Assembly (NCBI RefSeq): GCF_024448335.1
Contig: NZ_JAMOHM010000001.1
Span: forward strand, 310,001 to 374,000
DNA: 64,000 bases
Source: Stutzerimonas frequens
GTDB lineage: Bacteria > Pseudomonadota > Gammaproteobacteria > Pseudomonadales > Pseudomonadaceae
Reading direction: 5' to 3'
Shown: positions 26,770-33,835 of the stretch, piece after piece
How positions within the stretch are numbered: position 1 is the stretch's first letter
Layout of the letters: each line of letters begins with the position of its first letter
Notes under the pieces: generated by a model
Told to the model about the DNA's origin: nothing
The model's database searches: none
Seen by the model: the letters and a program-made list of their open reading frames with translations, nothing else
Position numbers and translations under genes: made by a program

Positions 26770-28708
26770 AAGCCGCCTGTTGATCGTCGATGACAACGCC
26801 ACTACGCGTTACGCGATGCGTCGGGTCCTGGAGCGCCACGGCTATCAGGTGCTGGAGGCCGGCACCGGTAGCGAAGGGCTGGCGCTGCTCGCCAGCGCCA
26901 TGCCGGATGCCTTGGTGCTCGATGTCAACCTGCCGGACATCAGCGGTTTCGACATCGCGCGTCAGCTGCGCGCCGATCCGAATACCGCACTGCTGCCGCT
27001 GATTCACGTGTCCGCGGCATCCATCGAGACCGGCGACATCATCACCGGTCTCGACGCCGGCGGCGACGCCTACCTGATCCACCCGGTCGACCCCGACGTG
27101 CTGCTGGCGACGCTGCGCACCCTGCTGCGGGTACGCGATACCGAGCGCGCGCTGCGTGACAGCGAGGCGCGCTTTCGCGAGATATTCATTCACGTCGCGG
27201 CGCCCATCGCGGTACTCGACGCCCAGCTGCAGCTGCACGAGTGCAATCACGCATTCGAACTGCTGATCGGCGGCGCCAGCCCGGCTTCGCCTCTGTTGCA
27301 AAGCGTCACCGCCGGGCAGGAGGCGATTCTCGCCGAGCTGCGCACGCATCTGCAGGCCGGCGAACGCTGGCATACACCACTGCAAATGCAGGTCAACGGC
27401 GAGACCCGCGAGACCGAGTGGCAGATCTCGCCGTACCGCGCACAGGGGCTGGGCCTGGTGTTCGTCGAGGACGTCACCGAGCAGCGTCACCGTGAACGCG
27501 CCCAGCGGCAGGAGATCGCGACCACCACCAGTCAGCTGGCCCATGAGGTGGCCGAGCGCGCGCGTACCGAAGAGCAGCTGCTGCAGGCACAGAAGATGGA
27601 TGCCCTGGGCAAGCTGACCGGTGGCATCGCCCATGACTTCAACAACCTGCTCACCGGCATCATCACCGGCATCGAGCTGATGAAACAGCGGATCATCGAA
27701 GGCCGCGGCGACAGCGTGCTGCGCTTCGCCGACGCCGCACTGAGTTCGGCGCGCAGTGCCGCGTCGCTGACCAATCGCCTGCTGGCGTTTGCCCGCAAGC
27801 AGCCGCTGGACGCCCGCGCGCTGGACATCAACGAGCGCATCCGCTCGCTGGAGGATTTGTTGCGGCGCACCATCGGCGAGCGCATCACCCTGAGCTTCGA
27901 CTTCACCGACGGGCCGGCCGTGGCGCGGGTGGATGTCAGCCAGTTCGAGAGCGCGCTGCTCAACCTAGTGATCAATGCCCGCGACGCCCTGCCCGAAGGC
28001 GGCCACATCGGCATCCGGACCTTTTCCACCGACGCTAGCCAGCACCCTGAGCTGGCCGCCGGCCGTTACATCGGCCTGTGCGTCAGCGACGATGGCACGG
28101 GCATCGACCCCGCCGTGCTGGACAAGGTGTTCGACCCCTTTTTCACCACCAAACCCCAAGGCCGCGGTACCGGTCTGGGGCTGTCGAGCATCTATGGTTT
28201 CACCCTGCAGTCGGGCGGCGACGCGCACATTCGCAGCACCCTGGGCGTCGGTACGGACGTGACGCTGCTGCTGCCGGCCGCCGACGGCGAAACGAGTCTG
28301 GCACCCAGCGCGGCGCCGGATGATTCGGCGCGTCTGGCCGGCCATGAGCACGTGCTGGTGGTGGAAGACATGCCCAGCGTGCGCATGCTGATCGCCGAGA
28401 CCCTCATCGAGGCGGGTTATCGCTGTAGCCAGGCCGGCGATGTGGAAACCGCCCAGGCACTGCTGGAGGCCGATCCGTCCATCGACCTGCTGCTGACCGA
28501 CGTTGGCCTGCCGCGCCTGTCCGGGCAGCAGCTGGCCGAATGGGCGCGGCGCTCGCGGCCAACGCTACCGGTGGTGCTGATGACCGGTTATGCGGAAAAA
28601 GCATCCAGTCGCGAGGGATTCGTCGATGAACGCATGGAGCTGGTACTCAAGCCGTTCAAAGCCGCGGACCTGCTGGTCAAGATCCGCGGCCTGCTCGACG
28701 AGGCCTGA
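26759..28708 (+). CDS. Hybrid histidine kinase, REC-PAS-HisKA-HATPase-REC
   Basis: A 649-residue protein. The N-terminal receiver (about 5-120) has phospho-acceptor Asp55 in LVLDVNLPDISG; a PAS domain follows (about 135-250); HisKA carries His292 in [13 protein letters not shown]; the HATPase shows [16 protein letters not shown] and GTGLGLSSIYG; a C-terminal receiver has Asp581 in LLTDVGLPRLSG. All catalytic and acceptor residues look intact. Last gene of the stressosome operon. There is no DNA-binding or GGDEF output, so a further acceptor is needed, and none is adjacent. Confidence 0.93.
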   Translation: MERESRLLIVDDNATTRYAMRRVLERHGYQVLEAGTGSEGLALLASAMPDALVLDVNLPDISGFDIARQLRADPNTALLPLIHVSAASIETGDIITGLDAGGDAYLIHPVDPDVLLATLRTLLRVRDTERALRDSEARFREIFIHVAAPIAVLDAQLQLHECNHAFELLIGGASPASPLLQSVTAGQEAILAELRTHLQAGERWHTPLQMQVNGETRETEWQISPYRAQGLGLVFVEDVTEQRHRERAQRQEIATTTSQLAHEVAERARTEEQLLQAQKMDALGKLTGGIAHDFNNLLTGIITGIELMKQRIIEGRGDSVLRFADAALSSARSAASLTNRLLAFARKQPLDARALDINERIRSLEDLLRRTIGERITLSFDFTDGPAVARVDVSQFESALLNLVINARDALPEGGHIGIRTFSTDASQHPELAAGRYIGLCVSDDGTGIDPAVLDKVFDPFFTTKPQGRGTGLGLSSIYGFTLQSGGDAHIRSTLGVGTDVTLLLPAADGETSLAPSAAPDDSARLAGHEHVLVVEDMPSVRMLIAETLIEAGYRCSQAGDVETAQALLEADPSIDLLLTDVGLPRLSGQQLAEWARRSRPTLPVVLMTGYAEKASSREGFVDERMELVLKPFKAADLLVKIRGLLDEA

Positions 28709-28781
28709 TGTTGTCAAGCGCCATCCCGAGCCGCTGAAAAAGCACCACGCTGCGGCTGAGGACGGATTTTGCGCAGGCAAC

Positions 28782-28807
28782 AAAAAACCCGCCGTAGCGG
28801 GTTTTTT
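28782..28807. terminator. Bidirectional Rho-independent terminator
   Basis: Symmetric hairpin AAAAAACCCGC - CGTA - GCGGGTTTTTT. On the minus strand it ends the first Rsm-like sRNA with a run of U; on the plus strand it has T6 as well and lies 74 bp after the stressosome operon, so it probably ends both. Confidence 0.85.
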
Positions 28808-28890
28808 CTGACCATTCCGAATCCTTCCGGTTGCCGTCCTGGCGATGGTCGATCCTCCTTGATCCTGAGCGCGTCCTGCGCTTCAGAGAC
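28782..28890 (-). ncRNA. Rsm-like (RsmX/Y/Z family) regulatory sRNA, copy 1
   Basis: Minus-strand transcript of about 109 nt, read from about 28890 to the terminator at 28782-28807. It contains eight GGA motifs (CAGGACG, CAGGATC, AAGGAGG, AGGATCG, CAGGACGG, CGGAAGG, AGGATTC, CGGAATG). One lies in the loop of a perfect 5-bp hairpin AGCGC-AGGAC-GCGCT, the preferred RsmA/CsrA target. A -10-like TAATCT lies at 28897-28902 and a GacA-box-like site at 28946-28963. In pseudomonads such sRNAs titrate RsmA under GacS/GacA control. Ends are estimated. Confidence 0.8.
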
Positions 28891-28945
28891 GGGCAAAGAT
28901 TAAGCTGCGCCGTGGCGCAGACAAAGCGCCAATGGCTGAGCTGCG

Positions 28946-28963
28946 TGTAAGCCTTTCGCTACG
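28946..28963 (-). promoter_or_regulatory. GacA-box-like upstream site, copy 1
   Basis: TGTAAGCCTTTCGCTACG: the left half-site equals the GacA consensus half TGTAAG exactly, and the right half matches CTTACA at 3 of 6 positions with the consensus 6-base spacing. It is centred about 65 bp upstream of the inferred sRNA start, the same spacing as in copy 2. Confidence 0.6.
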
Positions 28964-29003
28964 GCGAGCGCTGCAGTCGATGCAGTCGAAGCAGCACGGA
29001 AAA

Positions 29004-29111
29004 GCAAAAACCCGCCGAGGCGGGTTTTTCTGACCGTTCCGAATTCCCTTCGAGTGCCGTCCTGGCGATGGTCGATCTTCCTGATCCTGAGCGCTTCCTG
29101 CGCTTCAGAGT
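29004..29111 (-). ncRNA. Rsm-like (RsmX/Y/Z family) regulatory sRNA, copy 2
   Basis: Minus-strand transcript of about 108 nt ending in the terminator at 29006-29029. Six GGA motifs are present, with plus-strand TCC at 29038, 29045, 29060, 29079, 29085 and 29096. The 5' hairpin AGCGC-AGGAA-GCGCT is extended by CTG/CAG around a bulged A and presents AGGA in its loop, the classic RsmA/CsrA-binding element. -10-like TAATCT at 29118-29123, GacA-box-like site at 29168-29185. The remaining bases to the next gene (29190-29339) show only a short GCCCGC/GCGGGT palindrome without a U tail. Confidence 0.8.
29006..29029 (-). terminator. Rho-independent terminator of sRNA copy 2
   Basis: Hairpin AAAAACCCGC - CGAG - GCGGGTTTTT, giving a GC stem followed by a U run on the minus strand, directly after the GGA-rich region. 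Confidence 0.85.
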
Positions 29112-29167
29112 GGGTGTAGATTAATTACATGCCGTGATCGGCAAAAGGGTCGAACGCCGCAGCCTCT

Positions 29168-29185
29168 TGTAAGCCTTTTGCTATA
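29168..29185 (-). promoter_or_regulatory. GacA-box-like upstream site, copy 2
   Basis: TGTAAGCCTTTTGCTATA: left half-site TGTAAG exact, right half 3 of 6 against CTTACA, 6-base spacer. Centred about 66 bp upstream of the inferred start of sRNA copy 2. Confidence 0.6.
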
Positions 29186-29339
29186 GCGGTAGAAAGCGGA
29201 GAACTTTCAGACCCCAGCCGCGCCTCGCAGTCGCCCTGCAAGGCCCGGCATAGAGCCCGCCATAGCGGGTGACGCAGCGGATCGACGATGCATCGTGGCG
29301 ACGAGCTGCAGCACACGCAACACGTCGCCAGCAGCCGTA

Positions 29340-30551
29340 TTAGTCCCTGGTCAGGTCAACCAGCGGCTGGTCACGGATTTCAGTTTCGCGACCAGCCTGT
29401 ACCGCTTCGATCCGTTTGCGCGCGGCGTCGACCGCGGCGCTATCGGCCAGCAGCTCGTAGGTCACGCGAAAATGCTTCTGCTCGCCCGGCTCGATCTTCG
29501 GCACCAGCCCCAACGGCCGTTGATAGCGGCGGTTGTAGGAAAAGCTGGTACCCGGCTCGAGGCCGGTCACGTATCCCTGCTGCTCGGTATCGGTGTTCTT
29601 CCACAGCGAGAACACCGGCAGCTCGGCGGTATTGAAGCCGACACTCACGCCGAGGTTGCCGGCGCGGTTGTGCAGCATGGTCAGGGTCCTGCCCTGTTCG
29701 TCCGCATAGGGCACCACGTTGAACACCGTCTCGTCGTAGTCCCTGGTCGGACCACGGTAGCGCTGCCAGTCGCCCAGCTCCTTCGCCGCGCGGGGGTTGA
29801 ACGGTGAGACCTGCTTGACCGGCGCCACGAAGCGCGCGCCCTCCTCCAGCAGCGGCGTGCCGAAATTGGTGTGGTACAGCACCTGGTATTCCTTGGCGTA
29901 GTCGCCCTGATTGGTCAGCGTGTCGTGCAGCGAGAATCCGCTGCGGCCGGGCTCGGTGCTGAGCTCGGTGAGGATGGCGAAGTCGAGTTTCTTGAAGGCC
30001 TTCTCCTGCAGCTCGCCACGCAGGCGAATGGCATAGGGCGGCTTCTCGTCGATCTGCAGCACCACCCGCGAAGCCGGAATGTTCGCCGCACGACCATGCA
30101 GCGTGAGCAGTTCGCCATTGTCCTCGCCGGGGTGGCCGACCCACTCGAAGCCGCAGCGGGTGACCAGTTCGTTGAAACCTTCGAGCCAGCCCAGACCGCC
30201 GCGCCCGTTGAGCTCGATAAAGGCCGGGTTGACCACTTCATCCACCGGCGAATCCCAGCCCAGGCGGACCTCGCCGGCCACCGCTTCCAGCACGTTCATG
30301 CCGCGTGTGGGCACAACGGTCATGCGCATGCTGCCGTTGTCGATCTCGATCAGGTTGACGCCTTCCTGCCGCCCGCCATGCAAGGTACGCATGCTGACCG
30401 AGAATGGCTTCGGCGCGTCGATGCCCAGCTCTTCGCTGGTGATGCGCCAGTTCTTCGCCGGTTTGTCGTGGTCGATCAGCACCTGTTCCCAGGCCATGGC
30501 AGGAGTGGCCAGGCAGATGCCCAGGCCGAGGAGAAGCTGCAAACGGGTCAT
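29340..30551 (-). CDS. Exported DUF4432 aldose 1-epimerase-like protein
   Basis: A 403-residue protein with a Sec signal peptide (MTRLQLLLGLGICLATPAMA, 1-20), so it acts in the periplasm. The body matches the DUF4432 branch of the galactose-mutarotase fold: VVPTRGMNVLEA, HGRAANIPA, YHTNFGTPLLEEG and GLEPGTSFSYNRR. Such proteins bind or isomerise sugars, but the substrate is unknown. An AAGGGAA ribosome site precedes the ATG. A perfect 18-bp palindrome typical of LacI-family operators lies 38 bp upstream, implying sugar-responsive repression. Confidence 0.87.
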   Translation of the reverse strand: MTRLQLLLGLGICLATPAMAWEQVLIDHDKPAKNWRITSEELGIDAPKPFSVSMRTLHGGRQEGVNLIEIDNGSMRMTVVPTRGMNVLEAVAGEVRLGWDSPVDEVVNPAFIELNGRGGLGWLEGFNELVTRCGFEWVGHPGEDNGELLTLHGRAANIPASRVVLQIDEKPPYAIRLRGELQEKAFKKLDFAILTELSTEPGRSGFSLHDTLTNQGDYAKEYQVLYHTNFGTPLLEEGARFVAPVKQVSPFNPRAAKELGDWQRYRGPTRDYDETVFNVVPYADEQGRTLTMLHNRAGNLGVSVGFNTAELPVFSLWKNTDTEQQGYVTGLEPGTSFSYNRRYQRPLGLVPKIEPGEQKHFRVTYELLADSAAVDAARKRIEAVQAGRETEIRDQPLVDLTRD

Positions 30552-30588
30552 GGGGGTTCCCTTTGTAGTTATGACTCCTGCTCAAGGT

Positions 30589-30606
30589 AGATGAAACGTT
30601 TCATCT
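30589..30606. promoter_or_regulatory. LacI/GalR-type operator palindrome
   Basis: AGATGAAACGTTTCATCT is a perfect 18-bp palindrome with a central CG and the GAAACGTTTC core typical of LacI/GalR-family operators. It lies 38-55 bp upstream of the start codon of the exported aldose-epimerase-like gene. No LacI-family gene is in the window, so the regulator acts in trans. Confidence 0.7.
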
Positions 30607-30678
30607 GGCAAGCCAAAGCGGTTGCCGAATGACCGAAGGCAGGTGGAACACGCGCGGAAGGTGTGATCGGAGCAGGCT

Positions 30679-31239
30679 TTAGCCTTTGCTGTAGCGACTC
30701 GGCTGCCAATAGCCGGTGAGCAGCGGCAGCGCGGGACCACGCCAGCCGCGCTGACGAAGTTGCCGGGCGATCAGCGCATTCATGATCTTGTGTCCCATCA
30801 GCAGCACGCTTTCATTGGCCTCGGCCAGCTCGATCAAACGCTCTGCCGCTGCGCTGGCACGCCTGGTGGACTCGCCGATGTGCTCGGTATGGCTGGCAAA
30901 GCCGAGAAACCAGGCGGTGCGAAACACCAGGCGCCAGAAGCGCGACGGCAACAGCGGCAGCCCCCAGTCCGGATAAGGCAGGTGCGCCTCGGCGAACAGC
31001 GGATCGGGCCGTTCACAGCAGTCGCACTCCAGATGCGAGCGCGATTCGATGCAACGCTGCAAGGAGCTGCAGACCACGATGCCAACCGAGCCTGCCAGCG
31101 CGACCAGACTGTCCGGGCGTTCGGCGGCGACGACCTCCGCCGCGTTGTAGCGCTCGACCCAGGTCTTCATGCCGACCGGTGTGCTCCAGCGCGCTGCACC
31201 GTGATCGGGTCTACCGTGCCGCACGAGGATGATCTGCAT
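30679..31239 (-). CDS. Histidine phosphatase family protein
   Basis: Encodes 186 residues beginning MQIILVRHGRPDHGA, with the phospho-acceptor His in LVRHG at about residue 8, the second-shell Arg in SSLQRCIES, the Glu in FAEAHLPYPDWG and the late His in LLMGHKIMNAL. It is a cytoplasmic 2H-phosphatase-type fold lacking a signal peptide; the substrate is not evident. An upstream in-frame extension of 38 codons is open but Pro/Ala-rich and unlike the family. It is downstream of the HPF-like gene on the same strand with a 110-bp gap. Confidence 0.85.
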   Translation of the reverse strand: MQIILVRHGRPDHGAARWSTPVGMKTWVERYNAAEVVAAERPDSLVALAGSVGIVVCSSLQRCIESRSHLECDCCERPDPLFAEAHLPYPDWGLPLLPSRFWRLVFRTAWFLGFASHTEHIGESTRRASAAAERLIELAEANESVLLMGHKIMNALIARQLRQRGWRGPALPLLTGYWQPSRYSKG

Positions 31240-31349
31240 CTGACTACCGGATACACGGGGCCGGCCGCCAAGGCGCAGGGCGGCAGCAGGGGGATAGAAT
31301 GAGAATGAAGCTGGTGGAAACGCCCCGGCGCGCAGCCGGGGCGACAGGA

Positions 31350-31772
31350 TCACTTGTCGAGCTCGTCCTGCTTTTCCAGGAACTCCTCTTCGAGCATCGC
31401 ATCCTTGACGGCCTGTGGTGACTCGTCACGCAGGGGGTCATTCAATTCACCGCCAGACAGGACCCGACTGTCCAGCTTGCCCATCAGATGCTCGAGCGCA
31501 TGGTGCATCTTCTCGGCGGCACCATCGACCGCCAGCTGCATCGACTCGGCCTTGTGCGTTACGGAAACCGCCTGATGGCCTTTCGGCCGCGCCTCGATCT
31601 GGCAGCGCTTGTCGTCGGCGCCGGCCTTCTGCGCGTTCTCGTCGCTGATATGCACCTCGATGCGGGTGAGGAAATCGTCAAACCGTTCCAGGCGATCCTC
31701 CACGGTCGTGCCGACCCACTCGTGCAGCTCTACGCTGCCGGGAATGTGGTTGCTATTGACCTGAACATGCAT
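31350..31772 (-). CDS. HPF/RaiA-family ribosome-associated protein
   Basis: Encodes 140 residues from the ATG at 31772. Residues 1-100 match the S30AE ribosome hibernation domain (MHVQVNSNHIPGS, EWVGTTVEDRLERFDDFLTRIEVHI, basic region KRCQIEARPKGHQAVSV). A C-terminal acidic helix (EEEFLEKQDELDK) follows in place of the long-HPF dimerisation domain. Such proteins bind the 30S subunit and stabilise idle ribosomes under stress. It lies outside an rpoN-hpf cluster and may be an accessory paralogue. Expression is likely stress or stationary-phase linked, by inference from the family. Confidence 0.87.
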   Translation of the reverse strand: MHVQVNSNHIPGSVELHEWVGTTVEDRLERFDDFLTRIEVHISDENAQKAGADDKRCQIEARPKGHQAVSVTHKAESMQLAVDGAAEKMHHALEHLMGKLDSRVLSGGELNDPLRDESPQAVKDAMLEEEFLEKQDELDK

Positions 31773-31898
31773 ACGACTGCTCCTGATAATTGACGGGTCT
31801 ACGAAGATTCGAGGGGCCGGTCTCTTCGAAGGTTCAGGTGCTTCGTCCGGTTGCGAGCTCAAGTGGGTCGGCTGGCTGCTGGCTACGATGTGCTTCAG

Positions 31899-32474
31899 TC
31901 ATTCCTGCATCAGCTCGCGGTAGCGCTGCTGGTATTGATCGTATGGAAGGTTCTCGCGCATAAGCAGCTCGAGCTGATGCTGACGATAGGCTTCTTCGCT
32001 CAGCGGTGCGTCGAGCATTTTCTCTGCAACGGCCCCGAGACCATGGGCGCCGTTGGGAAAGAGTTGATCGGTCAGTTCGGCGATCTTGTCCTCGGCACTG
32101 ATGAACTTGTCTGGCCGGCCGCCGCCCCAGCGAGCGTCATACTCCGCCTGGCCAACCTGGCGACCGTTCTCGTAGACGCGAATATCGGCATAGCTCATAT
32201 AAAGCAGCAGATCCCAGCGCCAGGTTCCTGTATAGGTCGTGGCGAGAGCGCAACGAGAGGGGCTACTGCCTGCGGCGAGCTGGCGAGTCTTGAAACCCTT
32301 GTCTCGAAGCAGTTGTTGATAGGTGGTGTTGAAGCCGGAGCGCAGCCCGACAGCAGGTATCGTGCAGATCTCGGGCGAGAGCTCAGCCGAAAGGCTGGCG
32401 GGGGTTACGGTCTGCTTGATACTGCAGCCGGTCATGAAGAGCGTGGCGAGAAGTACGGGCAGCGCTGTGCGCAT
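31899..32474 (-). CDS. Putative lipoprotein (Sbal_3080-like)
   Basis: A 191-residue protein with lipoprotein signal MRTALPVLLATLFMTGCS (lipobox FMTGC, Cys17). The mature part has a segment of conserved look, YTGTWRWDLLLYMSYADIRVYENGRQVG (split around residues 83-110), that recalls the Sbal_3080 family of bacterial lipoproteins of unknown function. It is 40 bp downstream of the nucleotide-transporter-like gene on the same strand and may belong to its operon. Its GC content looks slightly lower than the neighbours. Confidence 0.72.
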   Translation of the reverse strand: MRTALPVLLATLFMTGCSIKQTVTPASLSAELSPEICTIPAVGLRSGFNTTYQQLLRDKGFKTRQLAAGSSPSRCALATTYTGTWRWDLLLYMSYADIRVYENGRQVGQAEYDARWGGGRPDKFISAEDKIAELTDQLFPNGAHGLGAVAEKMLDAPLSEEAYRQHQLELLMRENLPYDQYQQRYRELMQE

Positions 32475-32514
32475 GTTGACGTCCTTGTCCGGATAGAAAG
32501 ACGGCATTGTGCCA

Positions 32515-33825
32515 TCACAACGTCGATCTAGTCGCTTCCTTCCCCTGATCCGCACGGTCAGCCCGACCACCGAGCAGCCAACCCAGCACACCCCAGACAA
32601 CCGCACACATCGCGCCCACCAGCCCCACCAGCCAGGCGCCCTGACCGAGGCTGTCGAGCAGGCTCTTGGCCCAGCCGCTCAGGGCATCGCCGCCGCGATA
32701 GACCACGGTATCGATGAAGTTCTTCGCCTTGTACTTGCTCTCGGCATCCAGCGGCGCGAAGAGCATCTCGCGGCCCGGGCGGACGAAGGCGTATTCGCCG
32801 ACGCGGCGGACGATCATCACAGCGGCCAGCACGGCAAAGGTCGGCGCCAGCGCCAGGCCGATGAACCCGAGGCAGACCAGCGCCGGCACCGCTGCCAGCA
32901 GAATCCGCACGCCGAGCCGCTGCGCGATGCGCCCTGTGATGAACAGCTGCGACAGCAAGGCACCCGCCTGCACCACGAAATCGATCGCACCGAACACCCG
33001 TACCTGCTCGGCACGATCCGGAAACAGCTCGGCGACCAGCCGTGCCTGTTCGAAGTAGAGAAAGGTGCTGGCGGTCGTCAGCAGCAGCACGAACGCCGCG
33101 ATGCCGAGCAGATAGCCCGAGCCCAGCACCCGCGTCAGGCCACTGAATGGATTGCCCGCTACCGGTCGCCGTGGACTTTCGGCGTGTTCGGCTCCGGGCC
33201 GGCCGGCACCCATATCCTCGCGCCAGACCATCAGGTAGTGCTTGAGCACAACCGCGGCGACCAAGAGCAGCGCCGCCAGCAGCATCAGCCCGAACTGACC
33301 GAGCACGCCAACCAACAGTGCGCTCGTCGCCGGGCCGACAAGTCCGCCGACGCTGGCACCCGCGGCGATGAAGGCGAACAGCCGGCGCGCCTGAGGCGCA
33401 TCGAACACATCGGCCATCAGGCTCCAGGCCACCGAGACCACGAACAGGTTGTAGACCGAGATCCACACGTAGAACACTCGCGCCAGCCAGACGCTGTCAC
33501 GCAGCGCGAAGAACAGCGCGGCAAACAGCAGCAGGTTGACGCAGAAGAAGCCGTACACCCAATCGATGTAATGGACGCGCGCCACCCGCGAGTTGAGCCA
33601 GGCGAACAGTGGCACCGCCACCAGCATGGCGATGAAGGTCGCGGTGAACAGCCACTGCAGGTTCTCGACGCCGCCCTGGATGCCCATGGACTCGCGGATC
33701 GGGCGCAGCATGAAATAGCCGGCGAACAGGCAAAAGAACAGGCCGAAGCCGGCCAGCGCCGCGCGGAGTTCGCCGGGGCGGGCATTGATCAGCGCGGCGA
33801 GGCGCGCAGCCGGAGCGACGGGCAT
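32515..33825 (-). CDS. NTP/NDP exchange-type transporter, MFS-like
   Basis: A 436-residue integral membrane protein with about 12 hydrophobic segments. The early motif FAGYFMLRPIRESMGIQGG and late segment RPGREMLFAPLDAESKYKAKNFIDTVVYRGGDALSGW resemble the family related to the ATP:ADP antiporters of plastids and intracellular bacteria. Free-living proteobacterial members have no settled substrate, so nucleotide exchange is only family-based. It starts 10 bp after the stop of the aldo/keto reductase gene, suggesting an operon. Confidence 0.83.
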   Translation of the reverse strand: MPVAPAARLAALINARPGELRAALAGFGLFFCLFAGYFMLRPIRESMGIQGGVENLQWLFTATFIAMLVAVPLFAWLNSRVARVHYIDWVYGFFCVNLLLFAALFFALRDSVWLARVFYVWISVYNLFVVSVAWSLMADVFDAPQARRLFAFIAAGASVGGLVGPATSALLVGVLGQFGLMLLAALLLVAAVVLKHYLMVWREDMGAGRPGAEHAESPRRPVAGNPFSGLTRVLGSGYLLGIAAFVLLLTTASTFLYFEQARLVAELFPDRAEQVRVFGAIDFVVQAGALLSQLFITGRIAQRLGVRILLAAVPALVCLGFIGLALAPTFAVLAAVMIVRRVGEYAFVRPGREMLFAPLDAESKYKAKNFIDTVVYRGGDALSGWAKSLLDSLGQGAWLVGLVGAMCAVVWGVLGWLLGGRADRADQGKEATRSTL

Positions 33826-33835
33826 TTGGCCCGGC

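Larger units (their letters stand above)
28782..29188. repeat. Tandem direct duplication of an sRNA transcription unit
   Basis: Two copies about 222 bp apart share the terminator, the GGA-rich body (with CCGTCCTGGCGATGGTCGAT on the plus strand identical in both), the -10 region and the GacA-like box. The first runs about 28782-28965, the second about 29006-29188. The copies have diverged in loops and in the spacer between promoter and box, so this is not a recent duplication. Confidence 0.8.

Noticed and set aside
29258-29270. Short GCCCGC/GCGGGT palindrome as a possible third sRNA terminator
   Set aside because: It lacks the A/U flanks and there is no GGA-rich segment or GacA-like box beside it.
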